Below the pieces are notes generated by a model. It saw only the letters and a program-made list of their open reading frames with translations, was not told where the DNA came from and searched no databases. Positions 63,000-64,000 of a stretch of DNA of 64,000 nt are shown in pieces (within the stretch, counting starts at the first letter, position 1; each line of letters opens with the position of its first letter). Location: assembly GCA_951217055.1 (NCBI GenBank), contig OX578283.1:30131427-30195426 (forward strand), given 5' to 3'. A program made the position numbers and the translations under genes. Source of the stretch: Gerris lacustris (Eukaryota; Arthropoda; Insecta; Hemiptera; Gerridae).

Positions 63000-63328
63000 A
63001 GACAGTTTTAAATTAGGTCATTAGTAAGCTATATAAGCGTGCGTCAAAGCGTGGGGGAAGAGTCCCCATAAAGAGTGTCCCTCACCCTGCTCCGTCCTCG
63101 AACCACAGATACAAATTACATCATCATGACACGGATCGGACCCACATCAAAGAGTGGGGGGAAGAGTCCCCATAAAGGGTGTCCCTCGCCCTGCACCGTC
63201 CACGATTCATTGATGCAATTCAATGCAATTCAGAGTATCATGGCACAGGATCGAACGACCTCGAGTTGCCTCGACTTATTGATAGCTGAGCGAGCGCCTT
63301 AAGACGCTCGGCTACCCTGGCTCCCCTA
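63000..63328 (-). repeat. tRNA-Leu/Ser-like SINE, copy 2, with partial body duplication, reverse orientation
   Basis: On the minus strand the head reads GGGAGCCAGGGTAGCCGAGC then GTCTTAAGGCGCTCGCTC (A box TAGCCGAGCG). A variable-arm-like stem TCGAGGCAACTCGA follows, then GGTCGTTCGATCC (B box): class II tRNA organisation. The body (GGGGAAGAGTCCCCATAAAG, GTGTCCCTC) is present twice, at 63051-63098 and 63153-63202, so a second body copy is joined on. A plus-strand frame here is incidental. Confidence 0.78.
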
Positions 63329-63512
63329 ATGTAGGGGTACAAATAATAAGGATACATATCTTATTGATAGTAGATTCTAAGGGAAAAAATTAAAAAGCTT
63401 AATTTTGCAATATTTCGACTCCTCTTTAGACTAGAAGATTACTATTTCATCCTGTTTTTGCTAAAAAAAATATTTTACTCTAACCTAGGTGGCTTTTATC
63501 AATAGTTTGGAA

Positions 63513-63842
63513 TATTGCTTCCGAGCTTACCGAAAGTAACGGAAGCTAAGTGATCGTCCTGAAGAACGAAAATATTTTATGTCTCCGATTTCAAAATTTC
63601 CATGACAGAAATCCGTATCAGACATCAGGGAACATTTTTGGTTCCGTGTCTGTCTGTCGCTCAATTTTTGTGAACCAATATATCTTAAAAACTACACGTA
63701 TATGATTTTAATAAAAATTGTATAAGTTTCAACCTTCTACGCTCATTTGTTTCTCTTCCACATGCGCGTTTCTCTTCCACAAACATACATTTATTTACAC
63801 CTATAGCTTCAAAATGACTTTTCTAATTTGTATGAAACTTTT
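63513..63842 (+). mobile_element. Family B element, 5' part
   Basis: Intact start TTGCTTCCGAGCTTACCGAA, AGTAACGGAAGC; hinge GTGTCTGTCTGTCGCTC; B core CTTAAAAACTACACGTATAT and CAAACATACATTTATTTACA. It then fades out at TTTGTATGAAACTTTTATAA. The 3' module was not seen before the window ends. The last 158 bp hold nothing recognisable. Confidence 0.82.
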
Positions 63843-64000
63843 ATAAATAGAAATATAATTAATTTTCGTCTGAATAGTTTTAGTCATTTTAAGGTTAAAA
63901 GTGTTAAATTTTAATGCACCTTCAATAAATTAAAAACTTGGGAGTATAATAAGGGTGTCTTCGGGTTTCACGATTCAATGTATAATTTTCCTTTTTGAGA

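Overview
This window looks like non-coding or intergenic (possibly intronic) DNA from a large, AT-rich, repeat-laden animal genome. Every recognisable coding trace belongs to a eukaryotic transposable element: Tc1/mariner, hAT, and a non-LTR retrotransposon. There are also tRNA- and 5S-rRNA-derived short repeats, long (TA)n runs, and no operon, ribosome-binding-site or dense-ORF structure. The mix of families suggests an invertebrate, probably an arthropod, but the sequence alone does not settle the taxon. I find no intact host gene. Two open frames (9882-10460 and 17041-17334) are the only candidates for host exons, and both are weak.

Layout. Positions 1-9417 form a giant foldback-like structure: 37-bp terminal inverted repeats, (TA)n tracts just inside them, then arrays of a ~208-bp satellite built around a GGTTACGTTTCGCTACA motif. 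The array is in one orientation on the left (about 4 units) and inverted on the right (about 9 units), around a core filled with nested repeats. Positions 9418-10540 hold a more GC-rich stretch with a TATA-like box, a 192-codon open frame and a consensus splice donor. From 11.9 to 33.3 kb come full-length hairpin elements (families A, B and C), a decayed Tc1 element (17372-18801), a foldback MITE (21006-21397), a TIR element (22382-23305), and a decayed hAT (26567-28545) with a perfect 8-bp target duplication. From 34.6 to 43.2 kb come mariner remnants, a second hAT (34952-36440), a 5S-rRNA-derived fragment, a GC-rich MITE, and repeats E, F and K. From 45.2 to 47.9 kb lies a broken LINE, split by a 740-bp TIR element. 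From 49.3 to 64 kb come a tandem duplication, a tRNA-like SINE cluster, second copies of F and K, two tRNA-Leu/Ser-like SINEs and more B copies.

The most interesting pattern is a network of short non-coding repeats, named here A to F, that are chimeras of one another. A and B share the first ~150 bp, which begin with a GCTTCCG...CGGAAGC hairpin. A and D share their central ~200 bp. A, B and C share a ~45-bp 3' module. The breakpoint between the shared and unique parts falls at a (CTGT)n-like hinge. A second cross-family pattern is a GAAGATG...GAAAC motif in three unrelated repeats that partly resembles a hammerhead-ribozyme core.

Limits. Family names A to K are local labels. Boundaries of non-TIR repeats are good to roughly 5-20 bp. 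No database search was possible.
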